NCBI GenBank assembly: GCA_033063855.1
Contig: CP093829.1
Location: forward strand, 11,108,243-11,172,242
From: Smittia aterrima
Taxonomy: Eukaryota; Arthropoda; Insecta; Diptera; Chironomidae
Direction of reading: 5' to 3'
Length of the DNA stretch: 64,000 nt
Position numbers and translations under genes: made by a program. Positions 48,101 through 60,000 of this stretch are shown piece after piece (position 1 is the first letter of the stretch; every line of letters starts with the position of its first letter). Below the pieces are notes generated by a model. The model was given only the letters and a program-made list of their open reading frames with translations. It had not been told where the DNA came from and made no database searches.

Positions 48101-51100
48101 GTGGACTGGCCCCCGAAAGCTTGTTTGAATTTTATTCTGTAGTAAACAAACTTCCTTATGGTCAAACATTTCCTGAAAGTCAACATTTACTTACACTCGT
48201 CGTGCATTGGAAAATCTGAAATTCTGAAAATGGAAAATACTGCTGATCCGTAGAAGAGAACACTCCAACTAACTTTTTCTTTAAGTTTTCTTTAAATGTT
48301 TATTTCATACAAACATGTACTTTCATTTTTTTATTTTCATCATAAACTCGACTTTAACAAACATAAGGAATTTTCTTTACAAATTTATCTTAACAATCGG
48401 TATTTTACAAAAAAATTCTTTTAGTCTACGCTTGTTCATGTACAGGAATTATTTGGATATGATTTTTGATTTGAAACATTCATTTATCATTTAAATCTGT
48501 TTGCTGACATGGTTTGACTTTATACATTTGATGACTTGACATTTTGGTATGAGCTTCTATGAATCTCCGGTCTAATCTATTTGTAGAAAACAGACAAACA
48601 TTTTAATCTAAGTTCGATAAGATTCACAGGAAAAGATCTTATTTAATTAAGTCGTCAAATACTTCTTTGATTTATCTACTCATCCATTTATTTTAGGTTT
48701 GTTTGCAAAATTTTTGAGATGATGTTCCGCCGAAAATTGTAATCCGACGGATTGATTGAACATAATTAAACCTTGACACAAAGGGTTTTATTCATGATAA
48801 TAAACTTTTCCATCTCTCAACAGGTTCAATCTCCGCAATATCTCGTTCTCTTCGAAACTATGAGTTATGAGGATCATGTTGCAATCTCAAAATTTTGAAA
48901 ATAACCAAATCATCGTATCGTCTAGACGGTTAATTACAGTAATCAAACGAAATGCTGATAACTTTTGTTTGCAATTTCACTTGTTTCAGTCTCATAATTT
49001 TGTTTAAGCCAGAATTGAAATAAATTTTCTTTTACTCGACAGACGCTCGAGAGATCGCATTCCATTCCCACCCCGTACAAAATTTAATTCTCAAACAAAT
49101 TACTTTCTAACGCATGAGTGCATTAAATAATCCTCTTAAGATGAATTGAAATTAAATGAATCAAATTTAAATTAAACTTTTCAACTTCTTATTCAGCGAT
49201 CTTCTGACTACACTTGGCTCAGAATTTCAATATTTGCTTAAACAAATTTTCACGAATTATTCATGAAACGATTTCTGCTGCGTGAAAGTCAAGATTTCTC
49301 TTTACAATCAGTAATGCTACTGCTTCAGTTTAACCATATATGATTCATATTTTCATTTCAAAGAGCTGTTTGAAGAACTTTTTGAATGTTTCAGCTTTTT
49401 AGATCCGAAGAAAGAAGGAAAATTTCAATAAAAACTCTGAGAGAGGTGAACTGTATACACGTGCGGTCGAAATAATATTTTTATGAACGCTTTGTGTTTC
49501 TTTCCGAGAATTTGTCTACGCTCCATTCTCGTGGAGCTGAATAAGAGCGCGACTGAAAGGATCTTTTGACTGATATCGTCTCAGTTTGAATTCCCAAACG
49601 AGACATGTACACTTAGACGATGTTCATCAGCTACGTTTAATCTTTCTCGTAGAAGAATTGCCAAGAGCTCTACGTTTCTTGCGAATCTCGCCCTAAACGA
49701 AAAGAACCACAAAATCCACTTTGAGACGAACGAAATTTGGCAAAAAAATAAAAGTTTTTATTGATCCGCTTGCATTTTTTCCCCTTTCAATGCTTCAATA
49801 TAGAAGTTCTCTGCAGCTGATGTTTATCCGTTTTAGAAATATTTTCATCTCCGGCAAATATCCAGAACGGCCATTAGATACAATTGTATTTTCTTTAACA
49901 TAAAAGCAGTCAAGGACCGAATGAAGTTCTCTCTCTCTTTTTCCCCATTCGAAGTCAAAGAAAAGAAAATGAGAAACACGATCGATATTTCTTTTAACCT
50001 GAATAAGTGAATGAAACGTCAAAGTTATCGATTCTTTACGATAACAATAATATTTCACCGAATATAAACGAGGCGAAATTTACGTGCAATTCATAAATCT
50101 CTGAATTGACAGAGCGGGTAGAAAGGTCTTGGTAAGAAAAGCGTTGAACTGATGTTTACAGCACAAGATGGAATGCGCAATTCTCTATCCAAACATCCAC
50201 CCACCTCAACCTTCTTCCATTCTTGTGTACTGATCACTAAAATTCATTCTTGTCCCCGAATCGATCCGAGCGATTCAAATTTTTTATTTGCGAATCGTCT
50301 TTGTATTGATAAAAAAAATTGTTTGCACGGTTGACAGTTGATAAATATTTCATGCCACTTTGTTTAGAATTTCAAATAAACGAAAAGCTTTTAGTCTCAA
50401 AGGAATCTCTTTCTACATTTTCCGGCAAGCGGAAGCACGGCGCAATGAAGAGGCAAAAGAGAAATGAAAGAAGAAAGAAAGAATCTCATTACAGTCAAAA
50501 TGCCAAACGTAGACGTTAGCGAGGAATAAATAATCACGCTGAGAACAAATCATAACAGTACCTAATGATATTTAGACATCCGCCTTTCGAATCAAAGTTC
50601 AAACTCTATGATATTCCCCTCGAACACGATCACACGACAGAAGGCGGCACTGATTTATTATTTATAGAAGTTTTTCATCTCCTTCTTATTTTCTTGCTCT
50701 GACGTCACGTGGTGGACGTCAAATATTTGATGAGTGAACCAAATTTCATCGATTTTTCAAATTTAGATTTTTGTGATTACTTGTTTAGCTATTTTACTAA
50801 ACTTTTCTCTATAGCGGTCATTAAACAAAGTTTTTTTTCCTCAAACAACAAACGACATTATGAGTGGATCTTTCAAAACTTCATCCAGAGTTATAGCGTG
50901 AAAATTACCAACATTTCAATTCATTTAATTAACCAAATAAAAGATCAGAGTCGACTTGACGAGAAGGGAGAAGAATGGAATCTTTCTCTTATCTTTTTCT
51001 CATTAGGATGGATTTTATCCCTAGAAATTTTCAGTCCAAATTAATGAGAATTTCACACAAATGTACAATCTCAAGCGAAGGGAAAACAAGATTATTTAAA

Positions 51101-54100
51101 AGTCTGTGAAAATTTACCAGCAAAAAAAATTTCCTTAGGATGAAAGAAAAGAAAGAAGCTTCATCCTTCCCCCGTCATCAACCCTCCCCGCAGTCTTGAA
51201 TTCAACTAATAAAGATTTACTTAACTTTTCCTTTGAAAAATTCTTCTTCTTTCGATTTCCTTTCTCACTCTCTCTCCATCTCTCTTTCTTTTTGTGTGCA
51301 AAGGCTTTTTGTTCACAATAGCTCAGCATTCACGAAGCTGCTTCCACCCCATGTCTTTAGCCTGACAATGGGGATGGATTTATTTTGCTTTGTGCTAGAT
51401 GGTGCATTTGAGCTCTCAGATGTAGCAGCAAGAAAGAAAGCACTTAAGAGCTTCAATTTGGCTTTTGCTTGTGAGCATTAAGAATATTAAAAAAATGATT
51501 ACAAGTACGCAGTGAGAGCATCATACTCGTTGAATGAATTGCCCTCTTCTTCTGGTTAAGTTAACACGTACCTACTCGAATACTAGACAACATAAAAGTT
51601 TTCCTCCTAACAAATAAAAGATTTCGCTCATTTGTTGTTTTCGTGCAGAACAGTTTAAAGTTGTATGCTCTATTTTGAAAGGTCTGACTTAAAATTGATA
51701 TTATAATTTATCTTATTTTTGAGATTTGAATGCTTTTTGGCGAAACAAAGAAGTTTGAGGGGAAAGCTTAAGACTGTTGTTGGAATGTTTTCTATGGTTT
51801 CGCAAAAATTCAAAATAGCCAAACTTTACGGGTTTTGGTTCTTCGTAATAGAAATGTACGAAACTGAGACTCTTGAGGAGAGAAAGGAAATTTCCCTAAG
51901 CTTCATTCAACTTTCAACTTCGTTCAACGAATGAAACATTTCAAATTAGAGTGAAGACTTCATTGAGATTTTACAACGATCCGCCTCATTAATTTGATTT
52001 AAAGAAATTTTCAACGAAGAAACAATTAATTGATAATGACTGACACAATTACACAAGTTTCCTTCTTCATCTCTCTCACTCTAAGTAAATAGCGGCGTTC
52101 GTCTCAGGAATTTCACTCAACTTCAATTATTTCCGTTCTTTGGCAAACACTTTACACAACAGCCCGTAGCTTTCACGGAGAAAGCTCAACAGAGAGAGGG
52201 GCCTTTGAAATTGGTTATTTAAAACTCGACGCTGTACGAGCAGAAATGTAAATATTGCCGGTAATTATCAGAAGAATATCAAGACAAATACACGCGCTCT
52301 CTCACTTCCCTCCTGCTTTCAAAAGTTATTGTTCTCATCGCGTGGAAGTGTAGACTCTCGGCTTCGTTCTTCGAAAGTGTACACATTTAGCTGTACAGAA
52401 GACATTTAATGTCACACTGTTTTCTTATTGTCTTTTTTATTCATGGAATTGAAATATACGAGGGTTTCATTTCACTCTCTTGCTTTAACAGCGACGGAAT
52501 AAGGAAAAATTGTATAAACATGAAATTTTTCTCAGAATATTTGCATAAAAAATGATAAGAAAATACTTTGAGAGCTCGCTTGCTAGCTTGCTCCATTGTG
52601 TTCGGCTTCCTTCATTCAAGCAGAGCTGCTTGGGAGAAGAAACGTCTGAAGCAGTTCAATTAAAGTTGGAAGGGAAGGAGGAAGGAAGCGAAGGCGACAA
52701 CGACTCGAGTAAATTCAAAATCGAGCGCTGTTTACATTTTCACAGAAAATTTCACTCGACATTGTGCTTAATTTTTGTTGGGCGAATGCAAAAATATTAT
52801 TCGCTCTTGCCTTCAGCGTCAGGCAGAAAACTCTTCTTCATTCTTTTGTTTTGAAGGAATGTTCTGACTAAATCATGAGTTCGTTTCGAACAAAGCTCTT
52901 CACGGAAGCCTAACAATCTTGTGTGTTTGAAACTCGTAAATTTCGTCGTCATTGTTCGTCGAGTCTCCGCCGAAACAAATTAATTTCTTTCTGTGGAAAA
53001 GCATTATGGGTCCAACTCCTAAGTACACAATCTTTTCGAAATTTAATAAATTTTTGATGTTTACGCAGGTACGATAAGCTCCACGATCAAATATTTGAGA
53101 GAGTTTACTTCATTATCTGTAATATTGTGTTTATTAATTCTCCCTCAGTCGTATCCTCTGTTGGCCGTTCTCTGTTTCACCTTCCACAGGACGAAACACT
53201 GGGTGTCTTTATTCTGTGTGTAAACAACTCTCTGTATCTTCATCTACCTACCGAGGCAGAAATAAGATGTTCGTTCAAATATAAATAAAGGAAAAAGGGT
53301 CGGGAATCGTGAATGAACTGCCGGATGAAGAATTGCCTTAGATGATGATCATCCGAGACAACCTTGCGTGCAGGCAATGCATTTACTTTTATGAACATTT
53401 CACTTCATCGTCTCTAAGCTTTCTTCTCTCTCTCTTACTGTGTACTTGACAATGGCGTCCGTCGACCTTTTCTAAATGAGTTATTCCACTTTGTCACGTG
53501 CTCCTGCCATACATTGTATGTATTTGACTATAAAGCTCTTCTTTCTCCACCCATGCTTATGACTATGCCGACTGCTTCATTAAGAGCTCACATATCTCGT
53601 TGAAACTTTGCGTGGTTTCAAGCTTTCCCTCGCGGAGAGAAAAAAAATATTTTCACCAATTTTCAACGAGAAAACGTGATGAAAATAATATTTACCATGA
53701 GAGAGAGAGATACCGAAAAAAATTGAAACTGACGCTTTCCTTTTGTCAAGTTGTTTGCATTAAGCATTAATTCGAATTTTAATTCCCGAGAGGAAATTGA
53801 CAATGCACTGTAAATGAAATTCAAACCGTGGCATTAAATTTAATTGAAAAGAATGAATCATATTGACATGCGAAAAGACTGCTAAAAGCTCTTTCGTCGT
53901 TTTCGTTTAGCCATAAAAAGTTGACGCCTCAATCATTGAAAGCTCAGTGAAATGGAATTTAATTAAATATCGAAGTTTTTCTCTCTTTTTGTCTGTTTGC
54001 TTTCTCATAACACAAATTCAAGTTTCCGTGCCGCTGATTGATTATTAAAGCCGCGCTTTGAGTCTCTCCTTTCAAGTGAAAAGCACGTTTGACGATGTTT

Positions 54101-54420
54101 CGTTCGCTTCTTGCCATGAAACTGATACACGAACTACTGTATCGTGTTACTGAATTGTCTTAATTAGATTTTCTCATCATCGAATTTTCCTTCTTCTTCG
54201 GTTTTGCTTCTTTCACCTCATCAAATAATCAATTTCTTGAGCTCGGTAAATCGTTAATTATATACATTTAGCTCAACACCGTCTTCATTCTTCCCTTAAT
54301 CATTAACTATTTAGTTCATTTTGATGGTAAACTTCCGTGGAGAAAAGAGAAAGTTTAAAGAAGGAGAAGACCCTCTTTCAATTAATTGTACAAACTAATT
54401 ATTGTTGGTGGATAATTAAC
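42110..54420. other. 12-kb gene-free interval downstream of kek
   Basis: No coding exon recognised. It contains a (TC)7 tract (42641-42654), the 47752 promoter-like site, CT/GA tracts near 51269, 53425 and 53700, and CGTCTAGACG (palindrome near 48925). The stretch 48230-48800 is AT-rich and almost free of the purine or pyrimidine runs that mark the rest, as a 3' UTR or non-coding exon might be, but no gene end can be attached to it. Confidence 0.6.
47752..47825 (+). promoter_or_regulatory. Possible TATA promoter with downstream palindrome
   Basis: TATAAAAATA begins at 47752, and TCAAAC, a partial initiator match, has its A at 47782, 30 nt downstream. CACATC-G-GATGTG (47813-47825) follows. 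A 70-codon ATG-started frame (47916-48128) lies downstream but shows no signal peptide, domain or family resemblance, so I do not call it a gene. Confidence 0.25.
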
Positions 54421-54422
54421 AG

Positions 54423-54474
54423 TAAATAAATAAATAAAATGGACATTTCGTCATCAATGAACTTGCTCATTGAT
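54423..54474 (-). promoter_or_regulatory. kek 3' UTR: AU-rich element and adjacent hairpin
   Basis: Starting about 40 nt after the kek stop, the mRNA strand carries an 8-bp hairpin, ATCAATGA/TCATTGAT with a 6-nt loop (54453-54474). Next comes UUUAUUUAUUUAUUUA (54438-54423), three overlapping AUUUA pentamers, a typical instability or translation-control element. I found no canonical AATAAA in the first ~250 nt past the stop, so the 3' end of the transcript is not defined. Confidence 0.45.
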
Positions 54475-54515
54475 TCTTTTATAAAAAAATATACTCAAAC
54501 TTATTTTTTTCGATA

Positions 54516-56933
54516 CTACACGTCAGTACCGCATCCTTCTTGATAACCCTCGTCAGGTGAATTTCTACTGTTGGTTAATGCACGTTTTAAGGCTGTGACC
54601 GGGTACGACGGTAGGACTGGAACGCCTCCCTTTTGCCAGACTCGCAATGTTTTTGCGTTCATCGGGTTTCCTCCATTGGCAGTCGTCGGACTGTTTGTCG
54701 ACGATGCGATAGCATTGAACTTGTTATAATGAAGCTGCTGCTGCTCCGCACCGGGAACAATAGGCAGACCGTAGTCCGGTGGATAGCCTGAAGCGATTGA
54801 ACTATTTAGGTCGTTCTCAATATTGTTGCCATGGTGGTGATGGTGATGCGAATTGATTGTGGCTCTTGAAAGCGTTCGATTTATAAAGTCTACCGATGAT
54901 GTTTCGTCATCCAAATTCATCGTCGTGCTTGAAATTTTACTGCTCTCAATAATTGGCATTTTATCGGAATAATTGTGATAACTAGTTATGGTAGGGTTTG
55001 TCGCTCGGTTCATGTATAATTCATTTGCTTGCTCGAGTAGTAGATTGGAATTTAAATTTGTCGTCTCCCACAAGCCCGATGGATATAGCGAATCACAACC
55101 CCCCGCTCGACTATATTCACCGCTTCCAGGTCGATCGATTGCATCCAGCAGTCCATTGCCGCTCAATGATGCGAGTAAATTATTGGTCGCACTGCTAATG
55201 TTTCCCGTCGTCGATAGTGGCAACAGTGAGCTACCATCGATGCCAATGGCTGACATATCAAGACCGCTCTCTTGACGCTTCGTATCATTAATCAAGTCGG
55301 GATTGTTACCGGCTGTTGGAGAGCCAAAGCTTGGACCAACATTTACAACACTGCCATTTCCGTTATAGTGGCTTGTCGAGTAGTTGATGTCAGTTAAACG
55401 TGGTGGTTTCTGAACTGGGTTTGTCTGTTTCATATCACCGGGGTCTTTTCGATCTGTAGAATTAACAGCATTAGTTGGTGATGAAGAACATACCTTTCCA
55501 TTGAGGGATGGACTTACAGATGTTATCACTTCAACTTGGTTTGGGGTCTTCGTTTCAACCTGCGGTAAACGTCGAAGTCGTACCAGCAAGAAGAAAATTA
55601 TGAGCAAAATGAACAGAATCAGAATTATAAGTGCAGCACTAAGTCCGGCGATATGTCCATTTCCAAAGTGGACAACGGATCTCATGGAGACGTGAAGTGT
55701 GAAATTAGCTTCAGCATTTCCGGCTTTATTTTCAGCAACGCAATAGAATTCACTCGAGTCGGTCTCTTGAGCATTCGTTAGCACCAAACGACTTCGCTTC
55801 TCGAAGCTGCCATCCTCGTAGATGTGAACTTTCTGATTTGAACTGAACGCTGAATTATTGTTTAGCAGTCTTCCGTTCCAATACCAAGTTATTGTCGCAG
55901 CTGGGATTGCTCCTGTTCGGCAGTTTATCGTTGCATTGTCGCCACTCACAGCTTCTATGTGACGTCGGACTGCTAACATTTCCGGCTTGCAAGCGAAATC
56001 ATCAACATGCAGCTCCGGGAATGACTTATCAATGATGCGCTCGGGTCCTCCCGAACATGTTGGCGCAACCGGATAAGGAATATTATTTTCAGTCAACCAC
56101 AATTTTGTCGCTCTCAACCGACAGTCACAAAGCCATGGATTGTCGTGCAACTCAACCCAATGAAGTTTGCTTAACGTCTCCACAGTTTTTCCACGCAGCT
56201 CCGACAATTTATTGCCATTCAGCTTCAACGAATGAAGCGAGTCTAGATTCTCGAATGCTGACGCCGAAATACTCTGCAAATCACAGTGTGACACATCCAA
56301 TTTTGTCAGACTCAATATATTGCTAAACGCATGACTTTCAATTTTTTGTATCGGATTACTAGCTAGTGTTAAATCGCGTAGCGATGTAATGTACTGGAAT
56401 GTAGCCGCTGGCACCGAAGTCAATAGATTATGCGATAAATCCAATTCGATTAAATTGGTTAAGCCTTCGAACGCTTTGTCGTCGATTTGGCCGAGTCGAC
56501 AGTTTCTTAAATATAACTTTTGTAAATTCAACAATTCGGCACGACGAAAGGTCTCGCCCGGCAAGACTTGTAAATTCGATCCGGACATGTCGAGGACCTG
56601 AGTCGACGGATCGATGTTCTCAGGGATATTTATTAACAGTCTGTCTAAGCATTCGACGGTTTGCTTGCCTCCCTTCCATTTGCATGTGCACACAGTCGGA
56701 CAAGATCCTTCTCCACCACGACATTCAACGCCATTTCGGTTTGTGAATGCTCCAAACAATGAGATTATCGTCAAATATACAACAATGTAATAAGTTATGG
56801 TGTGGGCAGATTGCAGTCTAATTCGCCGTTTGAATTTATTCGATGGTAGATCTATTATTGTTGGAATAGCTGCATTTGAAGTGTGTTTAAATAATAGAAA
56901 TGACGATAACAGGTTGGATAATGTTGAAGCCAT
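54516..56933 (-). CDS. kek: Kekkon-family LRR-Ig transmembrane receptor, single coding exon (kek5-like tail)
   Basis: An 805-residue type I membrane protein. Order of parts: a 46-residue basic lead-in; a hydrophobic signal segment (about 48-63); an LRRNT cap (Cys78, 82, 84, 95); six clear leucine-rich repeats (about 111-255); an LRRCT cap (NPWLCDC from 265, Cys293, Cys315); one Ig domain (about 325-415; Cys338, Trp350, Cys398 in a DSSEFYC context); a transmembrane helix (about 427-451) followed by RLRR; and a 350-residue low-complexity cytoplasmic tail with a run of six His. It ends in ...GCGTDV, a class I PDZ ligand (T-x-V). Fly kekkons have this LRR-Ig-TM layout; Kek1 inhibits EGFR and Kek5 modulates BMP signalling and adhesion. 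The long tail and C-terminal TDV point to the Kek5 group, but I cannot prove the paralogue. An in-frame TAG nine codons before the ATG fixes the start. The uninterrupted coding exon, with introns only possible in the UTR, is usual for fly kek genes. Confidence 0.95.
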   Translation of the reverse strand: MASTLSNLLSSFLLFKHTSNAAIPTIIDLPSNKFKRRIRLQSAHTITYYIVVYLTIISLFGAFTNRNGVECRGGEGSCPTVCTCKWKGGKQTVECLDRLLINIPENIDPSTQVLDMSGSNLQVLPGETFRRAELLNLQKLYLRNCRLGQIDDKAFEGLTNLIELDLSHNLLTSVPAATFQYITSLRDLTLASNPIQKIESHAFSNILSLTKLDVSHCDLQSISASAFENLDSLHSLKLNGNKLSELRGKTVETLSKLHWVELHDNPWLCDCRLRATKLWLTENNIPYPVAPTCSGGPERIIDKSFPELHVDDFACKPEMLAVRRHIEAVSGDNATINCRTGAIPAATITWYWNGRLLNNNSAFSSNQKVHIYEDGSFEKRSRLVLTNAQETDSSEFYCVAENKAGNAEANFTLHVSMRSVVHFGNGHIAGLSAALIILILFILLIIFFLLVRLRRLPQVETKTPNQVEVITSVSPSLNGKVCSSSPTNAVNSTDRKDPGDMKQTNPVQKPPRLTDINYSTSHYNGNGSVVNVGPSFGSPTAGNNPDLINDTKRQESGLDMSAIGIDGSSLLPLSTTGNISSATNNLLASLSGNGLLDAIDRPGSGEYSRAGGCDSLYPSGLWETTNLNSNLLLEQANELYMNRATNPTITSYHNYSDKMPIIESSKISSTTMNLDDETSSVDFINRTLSRATINSHHHHHHGNNIENDLNSSIASGYPPDYGLPIVPGAEQQQLHYNKFNAIASSTNSPTTANGGNPMNAKTLRVWQKGGVPVLPSYPVTALKRALTNSRNSPDEGYQEGCGTDV

Positions 56934-57059
56934 TTTATTGTGTTTGATTGAGTCACACTATTATTCCAACCTGTAATTTATTTTCGCCTCCTCTTCGCCT
57001 TTAATAGCTCACGATTATCTAGTCAGCATTTACGGTAAGTGAATTAGCAGGAGCATTCA

Positions 57060-60000
57060 TTTTTATTATGCACCGTTCTCTTGTCGTCGTTCGTTCGTTC
57101 GTCTCGCTTTATCTCGTTAAGAAATCGTAATCCATTTCGTGAAGCAAAGTCGTGTTTCCTCTCGATTTCTTCGTCTCCTTCTAGCGATTGCGATATCACG
57201 TAAGTTACAAAATCTAATTTCAACAAAACCAAAGTTTCACGTTAATTCTTCACACTTTTATGTTCTTTAATCCTTTTGTTCTCATCATACTCGGCAATAA
57301 CTGTAGGCATTATGGATTTTTCCTTTTCTGTGTCTAGCTTTGCTCGCCACGAGTCAAAAGCATGTTTTATCACACGCTCATTTATTCATTGATTTCAATT
57401 AATTATTTATCGACGGAGTACGGAAAGGCAAAAAGAAAATAAAGCAATTTTCTTCCAACTTTTGCTCGCCTATCGTTGAACTGCCCTCTTCATGAGGCGT
57501 CGGCTATCGCAGCGTCCACGCACTTTCAAAACTAACAGTAAGTAGTGTAAATGGTTAAACTGCGGAATGATTAATAGCGTAGATAACTTTTTTCCCATGC
57601 AATTATATTTTTCTCCTACGCGCGTTCTCTTTTCTTTCTTTTCTTTTCGTCGACAACTATTTACTGCAATAATCATAAATCACTGTATATGTTTTTTATT
57701 AGAACCAATACACCAGAATTTATGTGTAATTATTTCCTTCTGATATTGCCCACGTCTCACGTACAACGTTTCACATAAAGCGTGTATTCATGTTTTGCTT
57801 TGGATTATTTCTCTCAAACATTCTTTTCTTCTTGATTCACCATTCAGTTGTTCATACACGGAATCTCTTTTTTTCATGTGAATTTTCGTTAATTTTCTTT
57901 AGCTGAGCTTGTACGTATCTAATCGCACATTTATTTATGCTCCACACACATTTTTTTATTATTCAGTTCTCTTCTGTGCTTTTGCTTCGAGAAGAAGATA
58001 AAATGATCCGCCGAAACACTTTGTGGTTCACATAAGTGATTTGATGCTTTGTTGGATCCAACGCTGGATTTTAATTTTTTTTCTCTCTTCTTTTTCAACC
58101 GTTCATCGAACTGAATTGTGATTGAGGAAGGTATGTGAGGCTCGAAAAAATGAAGGAGAAATAAACTTTTGACGTTACAACATTTTCTTCTTCACTCGCT
58201 TCCTATCCACAGCAAATTGAGTCGAAGAAAATTCACTGAACGATAAATATTACTTTAATCCTTGCTTGTATCCTTTCTGCTTTGTGCAATAAACTAGTTT
58301 ATTATGTAATAAATTCGGTATTTAGCTTTCGGTTATCCATAGAACTATTGCTTCGAGCTAACTACTTAGTTATGCTCCATATGTCGAAAAACTTTTTTTG
58401 CTGCTGCTGCTGCTTCTAGTGCTTCTGTTGTTTGCCTCTTCTTTCTCTCTCTATGCGAGCTTCAAGCTTTCATGCGGTTTCGAGCAAGAGGTGAAGCGAT
58501 TTTGCCTTAAAACACAAAATCAATGCTGGAGCACGAGTTCTGAGGGTTTATTTGCAAATAGCAACTTTTTAGATTGTTTCACCGATTTAAATACGCTCAG
58601 TGTTCAGAATTGATTTTTCCATCAAACATTTATGAGTTAAAAAGCCACTTTGCCTGCCTTTCACTTCTTTTGCACGATACAGAACTCGAAACAGAGAAAT
58701 AGAATCCTTTTCAATTATTCAGAACAACACTCATTTTTGAATTTTTAATGTGTTTGGACTTTTATTCACCTCGAACACTGTAATTAACTTTTAAAGTCTC
58801 TCTTTTGCTTGCTTGCCTGCTGTCTTGTACACAGGAAGTTAACCGTATTGCCGAGCGCTCGCTTTAAACACATCTGCTTTCCGCGATCATCTGAAATTGA
58901 CTGAAAATCTCTTTTCAAACATCGCACTCCCGACACACAGAAGAACGAGTCTTGCGTAAAGCGAAAAACCGACGAAAAGAAGGTAAGAACTCAACGATTG
59001 TGTGTTCATCCGCTAGTAAAAGAGAGAGCAAGTAGACGAGCGTAGACGAAGAGTCGGCAAAAATCACCAACACATTAATCAGAGCATGGATTTGAGGCTC
59101 TCGAGTTCGAGAGTAAAGGGATTGATGTCGAGGATGAAACGTGAGAACATTGTAAGGTTAGAGAACGAAAATCTTCGTGGCGAAGGGGAAATATTAATGC
59201 CCAAAACATGCGCAATGCGAAAAATGCACACGCTCGCTCACTCTCTCGTGTAAACTTTAAGTTTCCTTCTTAAAATTATATAATTCAAAATTCTTTATTG
59301 GTTTCTTGTTGAGAAATTTGATTTCTGACGTTGACAACCTTTTTGTTTTCACTTGAATTTTGTTATCAATAAAACTTAGAAGAGGAAGTCTCGACATTAA
59401 TTCTAATTCCAAATGTCTCCGTCTCTTCTTCGTCGACAATAAATTATTTTGTATATAATTTTGTTACCGTCAAATGAATGAATATTTCGTGTGTATGCTT
59501 TATGCTCCGTAGACCATAATGCTCTGTTTACCACAGAAAAAAATTTTGTCATTAAGAAATTTATTTTCTTCTTTTCCATTCACAGTCGAAGCGAAGTGAA
59601 AGAAAGCGAAATATTTCGAAAAGATGAAAACATGTTTTCTTCACATGAAGACGTACGACAGCAAATAAAATTTCTCATGTATCAAACGGAACACAAAAGA
59701 GAACCGTTTAGTCCTTCGGTAGTTGACGACAACATCAGCTCAACTCTTGTGTGCATGCGAAGACGGCAAAAGAAGTTTGATTTATTCAAAGAAAAATACT
59801 CAAACGTATTAATATCGACGACTCTATCGACTTTTCTCGTTGAGAAAGAATAATCGGAATTCAATTCCACTTTGCGATTGAAAAACATCTCGCATTTTAC
59901 CAGGATTGCTCACACACATTGCATGAGTTATATCCTTCTCGTTTTCATTGTTGAAACTTCTTCGCTATTCTATGTGCCTTCGAAGTCTCTCTCACACGAT

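Noticed and set aside
50709..51044. 111-codon frame on the plus strand
   Set aside because: AT-rich frame with Phe/Ile/Asn-biased composition typical of random AT-rich DNA; no conserved motif.
58398..58613. Open frame with a poly-Leu, signal-peptide-like start
   Set aside because: The frame opens at TTG, not ATG; the leucines come from a (GCT)5 microsatellite read in one frame, and no in-frame ATG precedes the rest.
59491..59853. 120-codon frame on the plus strand, overlapped by an antisense frame
   Set aside because: No domain, no signal peptide, and open frames on both strands of the same DNA, as expected by chance.
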